Of a stretch of DNA of 64,000 bases, positions 48,101 through 61,100 are shown piece after piece (position 1 is the stretch's first letter; every line of letters begins with the position of its first letter). Position numbers and translations under genes: made by a program. Where the stretch lies: assembly GCF_027596085.1 (NCBI RefSeq), contig NC_072467.1, positions 12,125,476 to 12,189,475 of the forward strand, written 5' to 3'. Under the pieces are notes generated by a model. It was not told where the DNA came from. It saw nothing but the letters and a program-made list of their open reading frames with translations, and made no database searches. Origin of the DNA: Anoplopoma fimbria. Taxonomy: Eukaryota; Chordata; Actinopteri; Perciformes; Anoplopomatidae.

Positions 48101-50234
48101 TCTCTCTCTGTCATCTTCATTCTAGCTCCCTCTCCCTATCCAACCAGCATCTTAGCGTCTTTGTTCTATCCATGGAAATTCTTGTGTGCGGGGCGGGTGC
48201 ATGCGTTCCTCAGCGATGTTATCAAAACTCATGAATACAGGCTCTGCTGTTTCAATAAGTGGGGCGGTAAAATGCCTCGCTGCTATCGAGCCTCCCTCCT
48301 CTGGGTCTTATTGACATTTAGCACTCTGGAGAGGAATGGCCTGCTTGATAATTAAACAGAGTAAAACGTGATTAACTACAAGGCGAACGGCATAAAATGA
48401 CAATAAAAATAGATTTATGAACAGATTATGGCAGAGCGCTGTCCCACCTTCGATAAATGCAGCCACAGATCCATACACCCCATTATTTTTGTGTGTATGG
48501 GAGCATCTGTCTGTACTGTTCTTTTGTCATATCAGTAGGATAAGTACTTACTTTCCCTTCAGGATCTAAGACACAACAATATGCTGAAGGCACCCTTTGG
48601 TTCTTTTCTATGAAATGTCGTAGTAAACTGCCCTAAGCACAAAGAAAGCATCACTTCCTGCAGAGAAATTTTATGGCTGACTTCAACTCACTTCCACATC
48701 GCTCAGTTTAAATGTCAAATAACTTGTTTTATGTGTCATAATAAGGGCCCACCCACCAACTTGCTCTCATATACTTTGGTCCCTCTGCACAAGCACTTCA
48801 AGCTCGCACCGACCAGCACGATAAAAGGTTCACAAAACCACTTTTGGTCCAAATACACACTCTTTTGGATACTGCGTCATTACAGTCCCATGAGAATCCG
48901 CTAAAGGCCCTTCAGTCTTCTGGTTCTGATTCTAAAATTCAACCCTAACACAGGAAAACTCTCAAAGTGGGCAGCTGTGCCAACTAAGTGCATATTTAAA
49001 GCCTATATGAAAGTGCATTTGCCTTTCAAAGGAGAGTGCAACCTATTCAAATATTTTGTGTTGAGACCACAGCTGGGTCCATTCAGGAAGTGGATTTTGC
49101 TTAAAGCTCCCAGATTTCCATATCCAGGTTAATAAAAAATAATTGACAGCAAATGTTCTATAATTAGCAAAAGGAACTGCAGTTGTTTCCTCTTTCAGCT
49201 TTGAAGTGATTGAATTGAGAAGGCCTAACGGAGACAGCAGAGAGAGATGAGAGGGACGCAGAGCGGAGGAGCTGCGAAGAGACGCAATCCAGATGAGACT
49301 TGATCCTGGGCCAACAGGGGAATATGTGGTTTCATCATCTCTGGGTGCATTGCCTCCTGTGTATTTTTATCTGCAACTCAGGAGATGTTTACTCAATCTG
49401 AGCAAGCAAATTAGCTCTCCCCTCTTTCTGCCGAGCCAGAATACACTCCCAGTAATGAGAGCAGAAATCAAACACTGTAGCCAAATCTGTTGATGCTCAC
49501 TGGTTGTATTTGATTTGCAAAGTGGCTCGTTGCAAAGCACAATATGTAAAGCACCTCAGGACTCAGACACCTGGGCGGTGGGACTGATATCCTGGCGCTC
49601 TAAGCAGGACAAAAGAGTAAAAAAAACAATGCTTAAGGCAACTTCGTCTGCACATTGGCTCAGGTGCTGAGCTCCAAACCAACTCCTCATTCTGTCCTGA
49701 TTTCCCTGCGGAGAGCATTTCAGCATGCATGCAGGCATCAAAACAGATTGCATTAACAATGAATTCACAGGAGCCTGTGTGTAAAACAAATAGGTGTGAC
49801 ACACTTGCCTTGTTCACAGGTGTATTTGGAACATCTCAAGAACGTTGATTGAGCCAGCGAGATTGAGGACTTTCTGTTTAATAATGACTGGTTAAAACCA
49901 GAGTTCAGAGTGGTCACTTATGTGAAAGTCCCAGTCTTAGTTTTTAAAGGACACCAAAAAGGATCTCCTTTCTCAAATCGGTTTCATCAGTTCATAAAAT
50001 GTCCTTAATCCACAGAAACGGATTTCCATAATTAGATTTATGAGGCTTTCATGACAGCAGAGACATGCCTGATGAATTTGTATAGGGGAAAAAAAGTGAA
50101 ACTGTCACACTGCAACACAGACACATGCACACAGAGATATTTGCAGAGCCAGAGAGAAAGACCGAACTGTCACATCTGTACGGAGACAAAAAGAGGATTG
50201 AAGAAAAGATCATGACTGAGACTGAGGGAAGAAA

Positions 50235-50270
<36 letters not shown>

Positions 50271-51338
50271 TGGGGAGTAGAACGCTGAATAAATTAGTAG
50301 GCCTACATGGGACGATTTCACGTTGACAGATATGACATCTGCATCGCATAAATCCATATTCATACCAGGCTACTCTCACTGCACAAAGAACATCACCACT
50401 TGACAGACCGATCTTATTGATGAAACTTAAATAAGCCAGTTTTTGATTGGAAACGGATATCAATACCAGGAGCATCAGGCAGAGCCAATTACTCACATGT
50501 AAAGGTAACATTCCAAACTGTCAACGAGTATAGATTAACCCTCAGGAGACCCTAATTAAATGACCAAATGCAAAATGAGAAAAAGTATACTCGTATTATA
50601 AGGCTCATTGAATATTTTAAATATAGTCTTTAAATAACTCTATTAAATATTTTATTTGAAGGCTTTTCATGAGAAATAATGCATCCGCCCGTGCAGTTAA
50701 ATAAAAGATATATATATATATATAATAAAATTAACTCATACCACGTGGTGTCGGGAGTGGTCCCATAAGAAATTAATTTAGAAGATGTCGAACTTTTTTG
50801 AGAGATGCAGTACTTCAGTATATACTGGATTTCGACTCTGATATCAGCTCACAAGCCGAACTGTGAATATGTCGCTCTTGGCTACTTTATTCTTTTTCTT
50901 TTACACACAAAGAATATTATCACGAATTAAAAACAAAATAGACGCTACAATATTCAGAATCATATATATAGTTCATTGTGGTTATGCTTCTCTCCTTAAA
51001 CAGTCGCTTTAATACCCCAAACGACAAAACATTTGCTGTGGTATTATAGACGTTTATTTCTAAGCTTTATAACGGTTTTACTCTATTTCAGGAGAAAGCA
51101 TTTCTATCTTTTTCCATGCATCTCCCTGTATGATTATTATAAACCACAGCAACAGCAATGATCAGCTCGGTAATCCAGTAATCTTTCGTGAGCCTTCAGT
51201 TTGGAATAACTTTTATGAAGGTGGAAAAAGAAAAGTGTCCCTACCGTCAGCGTCGAAATGTTTCCAAATGTCCAGGAACTGGGACGCGGTGACCTCGGCC
51301 AGGTGCAGGTGAGGAGGCTGCTGTGCTTTGTTGGCCAT
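35070..51338 (-). CDS. calb2: Calretinin (calbindin 2), 271 aa, 11 exons, complete
   Basis: Exons in transcript order: 51338-51245, 47175-47099, 47010-46921, 46178-46098, 43897-43841, 42294-42217, 40440-40385, 40245-40206, 40075-40022, 36326-36255, 35186-35070. All GT/AG, in phase, 272 codons including stop, the exact length of vertebrate calretinin. The start MANKAQQPPHLHLAEVTASQ matches that family. Six EF hands are seen. Loops 29-40 (DADGNGYIEGKE), 76-87, 120-131, 164-175 and 208-219 have canonical Asp/Glu positions; the sixth (around KLSDGGKLYRSELE) is degenerate, as known for calretinin. The protein is a cytosolic calcium buffer and sensor of neurons, including retina and hair-cell pathways. 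The end is LEIVLCREPIV. Whether this is calb2a or calb2b cannot be decided here. Introns are large and hold several repeats. Confidence 0.97.
41325..41800 (-). repeat. Dispersed teleost repeat in calretinin intron
   Basis: The stretch from ATTCTTTCTAATGGCCATCA to GGTTGCAAAGATGGTGTGGC and AAAATAAGTGACGTC follows the order of a common fish repeat. Borders are approximate. Confidence 0.45.
42098..42213. repeat. (TG)n microsatellite plus (GAGTAT)n, next to calretinin exon 6 donor
   Basis: About 46 TG units (42098-42190) followed by three to four GAGTAT units. In the transcript this reads donor, then (ACTCAT)n, then (CA)46. Confidence 0.98.
44237..46097. other. Calretinin intron 4, no internal gene seen
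   Basis: Pyrimidine-rich in its first part (around 44280-44650), otherwise A/T-rich. The open frame at 44489-44890 is a low-complexity product of the pyrimidine-rich strand and has no recognisable domain. Confidence 0.5.
46610..46862 (+). repeat. Diverged dispersed teleost repeat (family A, copy 2)
   Basis: Contains TTTCCAGTCTTTATGCTAAG, ACTGCTGGCT, AAAGTGGCATCAATCT and the typical end AAAATATCAACCTACTCCTTTAA-like text, split here by an A-rich stretch. It lies in a calretinin intron close to exon 3. Confidence 0.55.
47176..51244. other. Calretinin intron 1
   Basis: About 4.1 kb. It contains a short (GT)n run at 50237-50269 and no other gene or repeat with clear borders. First introns of this length often carry enhancers, but nothing in the sequence by itself shows one. 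Confidence 0.5.
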
Positions 51339-51500
51339 GATGCTTTCGTAGGGATGCTGCTTGTCAGGAGCCAAAAAAAAATCCGCCGCTAACTTTTCTG
51401 TGTCTCTTGTTCAAACACACCCCACACTGTGGCCCAAGCGCGCCGCCCGCCGCTTTTTAACCCCGGCGAAGGAGCGGCAGCGTCGCTGCATCGCCACTGG
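51339..51500 (-). promoter_or_regulatory. Probable calretinin promoter and 5' UTR
   Basis: The sequence just upstream of the ATG is GC-rich with clustered CpG (CGCGCCGCCCGCCGC on the plus strand). A TATA-like TTAAAAAG (minus strand, 51453-51460) sits about 118 bases before the start codon, flanked by GC-rich DNA. This fits a core promoter, but the start site is not shown by the sequence. Confidence 0.4.
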
Positions 51501-51539
51501 GGGCGCACCTCCATCGACAAGACATCCATCTGAGTCAGC

Positions 51540-51540
51540 T

Positions 51541-51580
<40 letters not shown>
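51540..51580. repeat. (TC)n tract
   Basis: About 20 TC units with one TTT interruption, about 200 bases upstream of the calretinin start codon. Confidence 0.95.
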
Positions 51581-51581
<1 letters not shown>

Positions 51582-51645
51582 GTGCTTTCAAGCTTGATGT
51601 GGTTGTGTGTGATAGGACGTATTGGACACTGCAGTGGACAGACTG

Positions 51646-51729
<84 letters not shown>
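51646..51729. repeat. (TG)n microsatellite
   Basis: About 42 perfect TG units, about 310 bases upstream of the calretinin start. Confidence 0.98.
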
Positions 51730-51732
<3 letters not shown>

Positions 51733-51880
51733 TGAGAAAGAGAGAGAAAGATGAAAAAGATGCAGATAGTGAGTAGATGTTTGGTTGTTGCATCATCATG
51801 CTTTACAGTAGATTCATTGTGTGAGTTTGATCCAGTGCACGTGCATGCATGTGAATTTCTATATGCATGTGAAATGGGTG

Positions 51881-51882
<2 letters not shown>

Positions 51883-51952
<70 letters not shown>
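51883..51952. repeat. (TG)n microsatellite
   Basis: About 35 TG units, the second long tract in the calretinin upstream region. Confidence 0.98.
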
Positions 51953-51955
<3 letters not shown>

Positions 51956-53029
51956 ACTGAGTGTGTTCCTCCCTTACATCTGTGTGTGTAACTAAGCGTG
52001 CAGCTCCCCGAGCCGGTCTGCCTGTGTGTGAGGCTTCACAGACTTAATTAGAACTCACACACTAATCACATTTCCCACACTGCCTCCAGCTAGCAGTGAT
52101 TAGCCCACATAATAAATGTAAATTCTGGAGAAAAAAAAAAAGGGGAAAAGAACATTTTCATTGATGGCCAGGCTGATGTTCAGAGGGGCAGGCAAAGCCA
52201 CAAGATCCTATTAGGAGAATGAGGATTTAAAAAAAAAAAAAACGTACTCATATATATTTCTTCAACTCATTTACTCCAAGAGGGGATAATATTCAGGATG
52301 AAGTAATACGACTGTAATGAGCAGGAGGGCAAGTATACCTAGAAGCATATTCCTGCTGTTGGATGGAATCTGCAAAAAGACATATTTTCTAAGCAGAGAA
52401 GAAAAAGAGAATCAATCATATTTATTATTATAACTGACTCACGGGTCTTAAAAGAACAGTGTTTTTTGTATTATTTATTTTGTATTTATTTATTACTTAA
52501 GTACCTATTCCTGTATGATTTATGCTATAAGATGTCAAAATGTCTGCTGTGAGAAGGAACATTCTTCACATTCAATAGTGGCATTAAAGTTCTGTCAAAA
52601 CCTAGATTACCTTTATGGCAGCCATAGGCCTAGACAGTCCAAAAAAGCCAAGCGGGTGTTTGACCATTTATTCTACCACAAACACATAAAAATAAAACAA
52701 TACAAGAACCTTGCTTTCTACAATTTCATACAGTTCAATTCAACAAAGTTCACTTTACCCTTGCATTATTTGTTTGGCCACTAGGGGCATTGCAACCAGC
52801 TGTTAACACAACAATGACATATTATCAATTTATAAAGTATTTATGTTGAGCGTGTTAGCAAACCGTCTAGCCACACATCTAACGAGCACAGAGCTAGAAT
52901 AAGCGTTCATTCAAAGTTGTCTTTCTGGCCACAACAGGGTAAATTGAAATCGCCCTTCTTTAAATTTACACCAAATTCAAAGGGAAATATCTGTCTCGTT
53001 AGCAGTTTAATGCTCACTATTGACTATTT

Positions 53030-53175
53030 GCAGAATACCCTTATTTGCTTTTTTTGAGAGTTGGATGAGAAGCTTGATATCACTCTTATATCTGTGTGTC
53101 CAGTATGGAGTTAGGGCCAATTACCTTAGCATAAAGAATGTAAGCAGGGAGAAACAGCTAGTCTAGCTCTCTGCA
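53030..53175 (-). repeat. Diverged dispersed teleost repeat (family A, copy 3, inverted)
   Basis: Read on the minus strand it gives CTAGCTGTTTCTCCCTGCTT, CTTTATGCTAAGG, AGAGTGATATCAAGCTTCTC and ATCCAACTCTC, the same order of words as in copies 1 and 2. Confidence 0.55.
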
Positions 53176-53482
53176 AAATAAACCTATCAACACCTCAAAG
53201 CACACTGATTAATATGATGTCTTACTTCCTTAATCCAAACTCAAGCAGATATGTATATTTTATTATCTGCAAGTGAGTTGCTAGGTACATTTAGCAACTA
53301 AATGCAGATGGAGTAAGAAGCAAGAAAATATTTAAACTTTTTTTTTCAGAAATGTGATCAAGATTTGTCTGGGTTTCTGCAAGTGTCGCCTATTTTCCAT
53401 CGAGGCAAATCATGGAGGAATTAGAAAAATGCATTTTAAAGATGCTTATCTTTAACTAAAATGTTGTTATAAAATAGTTCTA

Positions 53483-53706
53483 CAGTACCAGTCAAACGTT
53501 TGGACACACCTTCTCATTCAATGGTTTTTCTTTCTTTATTTTTTCTACATTGTAGATTAACATTGAAGACATCCAAACTATGAAGGAACACATATGGAAT
53601 TATGTGGTAAACAAACAAATGCTCAACAAACCAGAATATGTTTTATATTTTATATTCTTCAAAGTAGTTGAATGAGAAGGTGTGTCCACACTTTTGACTG
53701 GTACTG
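53483..53706. mobile_element. 224-bp Tc1-type MITE with TA target duplication
   Basis: The left end CAGTACCAGTCAAACGTTTG is the near inverted copy of the right end (CAAAAGTGTGGACACACC... on the other strand, closing ACTGGTACTG), followed inward by GGACACACCTTCTCATTCAA on both sides. TA flanks at 53481-53482 and 53707-53708. No coding capacity. Confidence 0.9.
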
Positions 53707-54158
53707 TATAAGGAATAACTTGCACGTAGCTGTAACAGTGTGTGTGTGCACTTTTATTTGTCGGTGAATAAATACTGCAGCTCCTCAAGACCCATGCCAA
53801 GTAATTGTGTCTTGCCGTATCCACCTGCTGATTAAAGTGAACGAGGTCAGCCCCGACGGTATCGCGAGAACTTCGGCCCAGGCTCTCTTAAGGTGGACCG
53901 ACCTTGACAAATAATTTAAAAATATCGGTACCGTCATGCATAAAGATGCATTGTCGAACTCGACCTGTCACGTCTCCTCTCGAGGCGGAGCAGTCATTCT
54001 TTTTTTTTACAGACCCGCTCTGCATGCCGGTACAGTACACACACACTGCGTGAAAGTCAACGGAGACATATTTTCCACTCATCGACGCTGCTTGTAAAAA
54101 GTCACATCCACTAACAGGAGCAGTGCTGTACTCGAGCACAGTTACATGACAGTGCACG

Positions 54159-54160
<2 letters not shown>

Positions 54161-54229
<69 letters not shown>
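54161..54229. repeat. (GT)n microsatellite
   Basis: About 34 perfect GT units. Confidence 0.98.
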
Positions 54230-54230
<1 letters not shown>

Positions 54231-57200
54231 CAGTGTGAACTCAGCAGAGCTGTCCCGCTGCATTTCCTCAGCTCCTCTTTTCACCCTATAATAATCAATA
54301 GCTGGCTCTGGGCTCAGTTGGCACTAGGTCAATAGATGGATCAACATTACATTACAGACGGGGCCTGTCGCCAGCCTGCAGGGACTGCCGAGTCAAACAC
54401 ACTTCATTCCCCTCTCTTATTCTCTTTAGTCTCTCCTATCGTCTCCTTTATCCGTGTGTCTGGTCTACCACTTCTCCTCCATTCAAAGCAGGGGAGACTG
54501 TTATTTGCATCTTACGTGCGTGTCGTTTTCTTTTTCGCCGTGAAGCCAAGTTGTGTAAACGTGAACGCACCACAATCCAGCCCAGCGGAGGTGTTGTGTT
54601 TGTGCTTGCCTCGTTCATTTGTATTAATATTTCAGCTCCACAGTGGGCTGCACCTCTACGTGCTGTATGTAAATGAATTATGGAAGAGAAAGGGGGCGGG
54701 GGGCAGCCATTTCCACTTCATCTCAATCCCACTGTTCTCACAGCGTCTGCGTCTGTTTGAGGTGTGTTGAAAGTGAAGGATTGAGGGAGGGAAGCAGAGG
54801 ATAGAGAGTGGATGTGTGTGTGTGTTTGCTTTTCTTTTATCTCCCTACTCTTTGCTGATATCGCCCCGTTCACTGATCATCGTTATCGTGGAAGAAGAGA
54901 GTTGGAAGAAACTCTTGTTTCTCCTTGAAAACAGCCATTTTGATTGATTCAGGTGACATAACCCTCTAGTATACACTCAGTCACTCAGCACACACAAGTA
55001 AACGCGTGCACTCACCCATGACAGAAAATACCATCATCCAAATGTCATCTGCAAAGTTCTTTATTTAACAGCAACAGCATTTGTTATTAGAATAAAGTAT
55101 CTTCATGTCAGTAGAGAAATAGGAGGTTTATCTTTTTTGTGAATTAGTTTCTGAACTGAGACCTGAACACAGTAAATATGATTAACATATAGTAGTTATT
55201 CAGTATTCTAGTGCATACAATCGTCTGAAAGACTTTACAAACCAGAAAACAGGAATTTAACATAGAAATGCAACATTTGGAGTTGTGTCCATACAGGGAA
55301 ATAGTTAGCATAGAAAGTACATCTTAAAATGAATGTATGTAAGTTACAAGATTCCTGTTTATTGTTTACAAAGCAGTTTCAATTCTGATTTTCGTTTTGA
55401 TGATAGCAGGCTTTACTCTGAGTGGCATTCCCCTTTAAGACCCCCCATTAGCATCTTTATTTTAAAGCCTGAAACAAATGGTTTAAGAGGTGGACTGCTG
55501 ATTTAGGATTCCTCTGGCCTTTGCAGCTTTAATGAATGAAAGGGTCGAGGGGAAATGGCAGGAGGTTCCAGATCGGTGCAGAGAAGATTGAACACTGCAG
55601 GCCCAAGTATTACAGCCCTCCATGATATTACAGTGCTGTGGTCCCTCGGTGTACAAATAAAAGGGATCCAAATGCAATCCAGCCTAGAAAAACCTTCATA
55701 CATCACTACTGTTTGACCAGATTAGCCTTTGACTTTAGGATTGTCTTTCGGATAGATAATATTGTGGAAAGGCTTTTAAGCTAAAACTCCATTGCCTTTT
55801 TTAAAATGGAGGTCTTTCAAGGATTTGGGATTGACATGGCATTTCCACACTTCATTCATAAATACATTAAATATTTAAAATACGTGATTTGTCTTCTTTT
55901 AATAAAGGCAACTCTGATTTGATCTTTAAATATACACACTATGCTTTAAGATAAAATAAGTATTTATTATAGATTGTTAATAACAAGAAATCACAAAATG
56001 AAGGAAAGCAGGTGCCACTTGGTCCCAATTACCTTGTTTGGTCACAATAAATATTCTATACTCTCTTTAATCAGCAACTGTTATTATGTGGATTCACATC
56101 TAAGACCCTGCTGGAGAAGAAGGCTGTTTTTCCTCCATCCAAGCACGAACATGTCAAGACCAACGCATCAGTGCACAGTGAATACAACTTAAGCTATAAA
56201 CAATGCTTTCACAGTTGGTAGTTGCATACTTTGCTAAGGGCAAAATAAGACATACAGCCTGTATTCATATAACAATTGTAATTATAAATAATGGAGGGTC
56301 TCACTGTACCTTAATTATAGACAATCGTTGGAAGCAAAGGCAAAATAAAACAAAAACATGTCTACATCAACAAGAACAGGATGCTAGTCAGTGATCATAA
56401 GTACTAACAATGACGCAATCATCCCAGTAGGTTAAATGTAAAGGTTTCCTGTGTCTATTGGTTTTCATTAGTAGTGAGCAGCATAAAATGGCCATAGAAT
56501 TGTCTCACAATTATTATTGTGTTTGACTGGGAGAGGTCCCAGTCTTCCATAGCAGAGTGTAGTGTAGAGGGAAAACCCAAACAATCCGGCAGCACAAATG
56601 CTGGATAGAAATACATACCGGTGGGGTTTGTACAACAGCCCCGGTTGTATTCCTGTCACATTTACTGATCTATGATCTGGGATATATGAGAACATGATCT
56701 AGGGAATGGTATACTATAATCACAAGTAGCAACAACAATACTATGGATTAGGACTCAAATGCAAATGCAAAAGTCCAAATTTCACCTACAGATTTTAGAG
56801 AAACTGTTCAGTTGTCATTTCAAATTAAATTCTTTAACATTAATCCAGCCTGGTTTCCAGATCTCATGATTGATGTGCACCACTTTTTGTTAAAAAGCAA
56901 CTTGCTGCAATGATGCAAAGTGTACTCTAGGGAGTGTCGGTACACCGTGACATCACTGCTGGGTGTGGTTACGGGTCTATACTTCTGAGCACAACAGCCA
57001 CAGGAAACAGTGATGCTTGCTATAGTCTGTCAGTGAAATATACTTGAATCAACCAGCGGGGAGGTTAAACACAGATTTTTAACCTGGTGATAAGTCACTC
57101 TTAAAGTGTTTCGAGGGGTCTTGTAATCCCCTAATTACTAGCATGATTTGCCCCCAAAGAATTGGACAGTGTTCAACCAAAAACTTTCAAAATGAAAATG

Positions 57201-57539
57201 AAAGCCAATCCTTGCCTTCTATTAAAACTTTCAGATTAATTGCCTACTTGCTAATTATTTCTCTTTCGATTTTATAGATATTACACCTATGAAGAACAAA
57301 TTGAGCTAGCTGTCAGAAATATATTCTATAGTGTCTCCATGAAAGTGATTCATGGGGACTGTATCCAGGGTTGTGAAAGTCTTGCTGTGATATCACTGAA
57401 TAGCAAACTAGACACAAACAATATTGCCAACATCCATCAAATGCCGTGGACATTTGTAGCCATTACAAGTGGCATGTTGACATTCTCCCCCCAAAATTAT
57501 TTTCTCTGCTCTCTGCTCTATACCTTTCTTTTACTATGT

Positions 57540-57641
57540 CTCTTGTGTGCACTTTACCTAATGCTGCTGTAATCCTGCAAATTTCCCCGCTGCGGGACTA
57601 ATAAAGGATTATCTTATCTTATCTTATCTTATCTTATCTTA
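57540..57641 (+). repeat. 3' tail of a non-LTR retrotransposon with (TTATC)n end
   Basis: GTAATCCTGCAAATTTCCCC, then GCGGGACTAATAAAGGATTA, then about five TTATC units. This is the typical 3' end of fish L2/Rex-type LINEs, which finish in short tandem repeats. Only the tail is recognisable; upstream sequence has no reverse-transcriptase frame. Confidence 0.65.
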
Positions 57642-57833
57642 AAAACCTCTCACTCACTCCCCCAGTTAACCACGATAGCCAACGCAATACCCACATAAGC
57701 AACAACTTATCCACACATACCTTACCATTTCACCACCTGCACCTAATTTTTACCCTTTGTTCAAAGCTAGTCACCAATGACTCAATTACGAGGCTGGACA
57801 TTTTTTTTTGTCTGTAGATTTCAGATGCAGGTG

Positions 57834-58116
57834 CTAGATCTTGGTGATGAGGTGGCCGACGAGCCTCTGGAGGTCCTGGGATCTGCTCTTAGTGGTCCTC
57901 AGCACCTCCTCGTGGTTGGCCTTCTCAATGCTATCATAATCTGTCACAACCTTGTTGGTGATGAGCGACAGACCCAAGACACGCAGGCCACAGTGACGGG
58001 CCACCACCACCTCTGGCACTGTGCTCATACCTAGAGAGGGGAGAAGTCTGTCTCAGGTGCACTGACTTCATCATGAGAACAATAGTAATAATAATAATAA
58101 TATTATAATAATAATA

Positions 58117-58149
<33 letters not shown>

Positions 58150-61100
58150 CAATTATGGGACCCTTCCTGTCTGTCCTGCTCCCTGCAAAGTGAAAGTAAA
58201 ATTTCATTTTTTTTCCTATTAAATGAGAGTTACAAGTTACCGTATAAAAGCTCACTGGGTCATATTGCAAAATACATTTGAAAAGTTGTGAATGAAATGG
58301 GAGGAGGTCCAGATGTAATTTTTCTGGATTGTCTATAAAATTAAATGAGAAAGCTATTGACACAATTCAGATAGGTCTTTTGGTGCAAGGTGCCAGGTTT
58401 AAATATCAGATCATGACATAAAAAAAAACCATCTGTTCAACATCAGTCAAGCTCTATGCACTGCCCAACAAATCTGCTGAAAACCACTGGCGTTATTGAC
58501 GACAAATCTCGCCAACTTAATGCTTAAGCTAACGATCTAGACCTTTGTGTTTACATTTTGGTCTGCATCATGTATAGCTGCTTATGCTTCCTATTCCAAA
58601 AGGGGCCATCAATGCAAAATTCAAATGCTGTTTGTATTTGTTCAGAGCATTATATCTGTCCTTATCCAAGCTATGCATTCATTTTCATTTAAATATCCCC
58701 AAGCTGTTGTAGATGCCCTTTCGAGACACATCAGTATCCTTTTAAGTGAGCACTAGAGAGCTGTACTAACCCACAGCATCAGCCCCCAGCACCTTCAGGA
58801 GTCTGCACTCTGCGATGGTCTCGTATGATGGTCCAGCCAGCATGCAGTAAACGCCTTCCTGCAGGAATTTGCCGCAGCCCTGCTCCTCTGCTGTTTGCTT
58901 GGCCAGAGCCATCAACTCACGGTCATACGCGTCCGACATGCAAGGGAAACGTTTTCCAAACCTGGAGACACATTAAATAAATGAACGGGACGTAGCAAGA
59001 AGACAAAGATGTGGCCAATGCACAATATTCACTTTCATAGTACTGCCTTGGCGTCTGTGCCGTACCTGTCGTCGTTGTGCCCACAGAGCGGGTTCTGCCC
59101 CGCGAAGCCCGGCATGTTGATGTGATCCTTAATGAGCATGATGTTTCCCACATCATAGCTGCCATTGAGTCCCCCCGCTGCGTTTGTCACGATCACAGTT
59201 TCCACGCCCAGGAGGTAGAAGACTCGCACCGGGTACGTCACCTGGAGTGACAAACGCGCAATGCTTCAGAGACAGATACTGTTGTTTTTTTAGTGCTTTG
59301 ACGTATTTTTTGCAAATGGGAGTTACAAGATGGGGGTCACCCAGGAACAACAGAGGAGGAAATGCATCACACGAGAAAGCCAATATTTTACGAGGGGCAG
59401 CCTCTGCATACACTTATGTCAGTAGATTATTATTACTGTAGGCGCTTGTTGAACTGTGCATGACTGAAACAATCGTGGCTCTGCACGAAATTTCATAGGG
59501 CAGCTGATGGCCTGTTAATGACTGTTGCTACTTCTCACTGCAGTCACATTTTGAAATTGCTGTTTCTATTTCACATTTCTGTGGCGCTTGAATTGCCTCT
59601 GAAAGTGATCTGCTAGTTAATGAAGAAATGTTTCCAAGTACCCCGGTTTCTTGATAAGGTCAGCGCTGTCATTTTGGATTATTGGCCTCTAACAGTGGAC
59701 TGTGTTGTAAATTGACTTTTGGCCTTGACAGTGATGAAATGTAAGCACAGTAAGCTGACTATGTAATGGCAGGACTGTCAGTAGTTACACTGTAGCAGGG
59801 AGCTGTTAATAAAGAGTTGACTTGAATAAATTATTTGCCACAAGGCTCTTGGGTGGCATCCATATTTGCCCGTGTAAGCTAGTTTTCAGTCTATGATTTT
59901 TATGTCACCTGACAAGGAGGAAGGAAAATAAAGTCACACAGAAACAAACAAAGAATAAGATTAAGAGTGTGCAGCCAGGTTAGCGACTTAGGGAGGTGAT
60001 CGTTCGAGGTCCTCCCTATGGGTCCTTGTTGTAAGAGACGGGTAAGGGCTATGTTCATATTTCAAATTGCAAAAGGCCGAAGGGATGTGTAGTTTGAATT
60101 GTAGAAAAACATTCAGCCACTGTTAAGATATCAATATTGTTTGTTTTTAAATCAGATTTTCTTTTAGTCTAGAAGGTATGATCTAGCCAAGATCTTCCTC
60201 AGTGTCAGTGTTCTAGTTCATTTTGTAAAGAAAAGAAAATAAGTTTGATGAAATCTTACGTCCCTCTGCTAGTGTTGCTTATAAAAATTGATTCTCATCT
60301 GATCTTCTGTTCAGTTCAGGATTTTGTTCAGTTTGCCAAGAAAATATATTGGTAATATGGACTGGTGAAAATGTACCTTAGTTGGGTTAAACAGAAACAA
60401 ATCTATTGAAGTTCAACTCGTGGTGATTCAACAAGAGTAAAGTCCCAACTGGATACAGAAGGGCCATAATGCATCTGTCTTTCTATTACTGTAGGCATGA
60501 AACTAGCTTTTATGATTGAATGGAGTTATGTGGATACTTTTATGTGAAGATGGTTTATGATAACTGGTAATAAGAAATAAAACCAGGATACAGTGTCTCC
60601 ACAGGCCAAAGGCCACGCCCATATCCACGATATGACTACCAGGTGATTTTCTTACTGTCATCATGATTCTGCAGCTGATCTTTCAACACACATAGTAAAT
60701 TGTTAGCCAGTTGTGAGCTATATCATAGTCATATATCAAGTTTACACAACTTTTGATTATAAAATTACAAAATCATGTTTGAGGATGTAAAAGCTTAGGT
60801 GTCTCTGGGAGAAGTTTTCTTGGAAAAATTATTTAAAGAAAATCTGAGCTGTTGAATTTAAAGTGTAGAATTTCCAAAACCAAAATAATCAATTTTACAG
60901 GCATTTTGATATAAGTACTAGTTACAAATACTGTATCTAAAATTATCATTAGGTCAATGTTCTAATTGGGACTTAAAATAAAGAATTCCTGTGGCACAAA
61001 ATGAATGGTGTGTCTTTTAAAGAGCCTCCCTGTGTAACAAAAAAAACAAAGCTAGTGTTTGCAAGTGTCCATGGTTTAAAGATTAGGCCTACACCTAGAG

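Larger units (their letters stand above)
51953..57833. other. Spacer between calretinin and the purine nucleoside phosphorylase
   Basis: No exon supported. It contains an inverted copy of repeat family A, a Tc1-type MITE, a further (GT)n tract and a LINE 3' tail next to the phosphorylase stop. The open frame at 54336-54770 shows no known domain. Confidence 0.6.

Noticed and set aside
54336..54770. 144-codon open frame upstream of calretinin
   Set aside because: No family resemblance; composition matches surrounding non-coding DNA.
57777..58034. Plus-strand open frame of 85 codons
   Set aside because: It is antisense to the last exon of the purine nucleoside phosphorylase.
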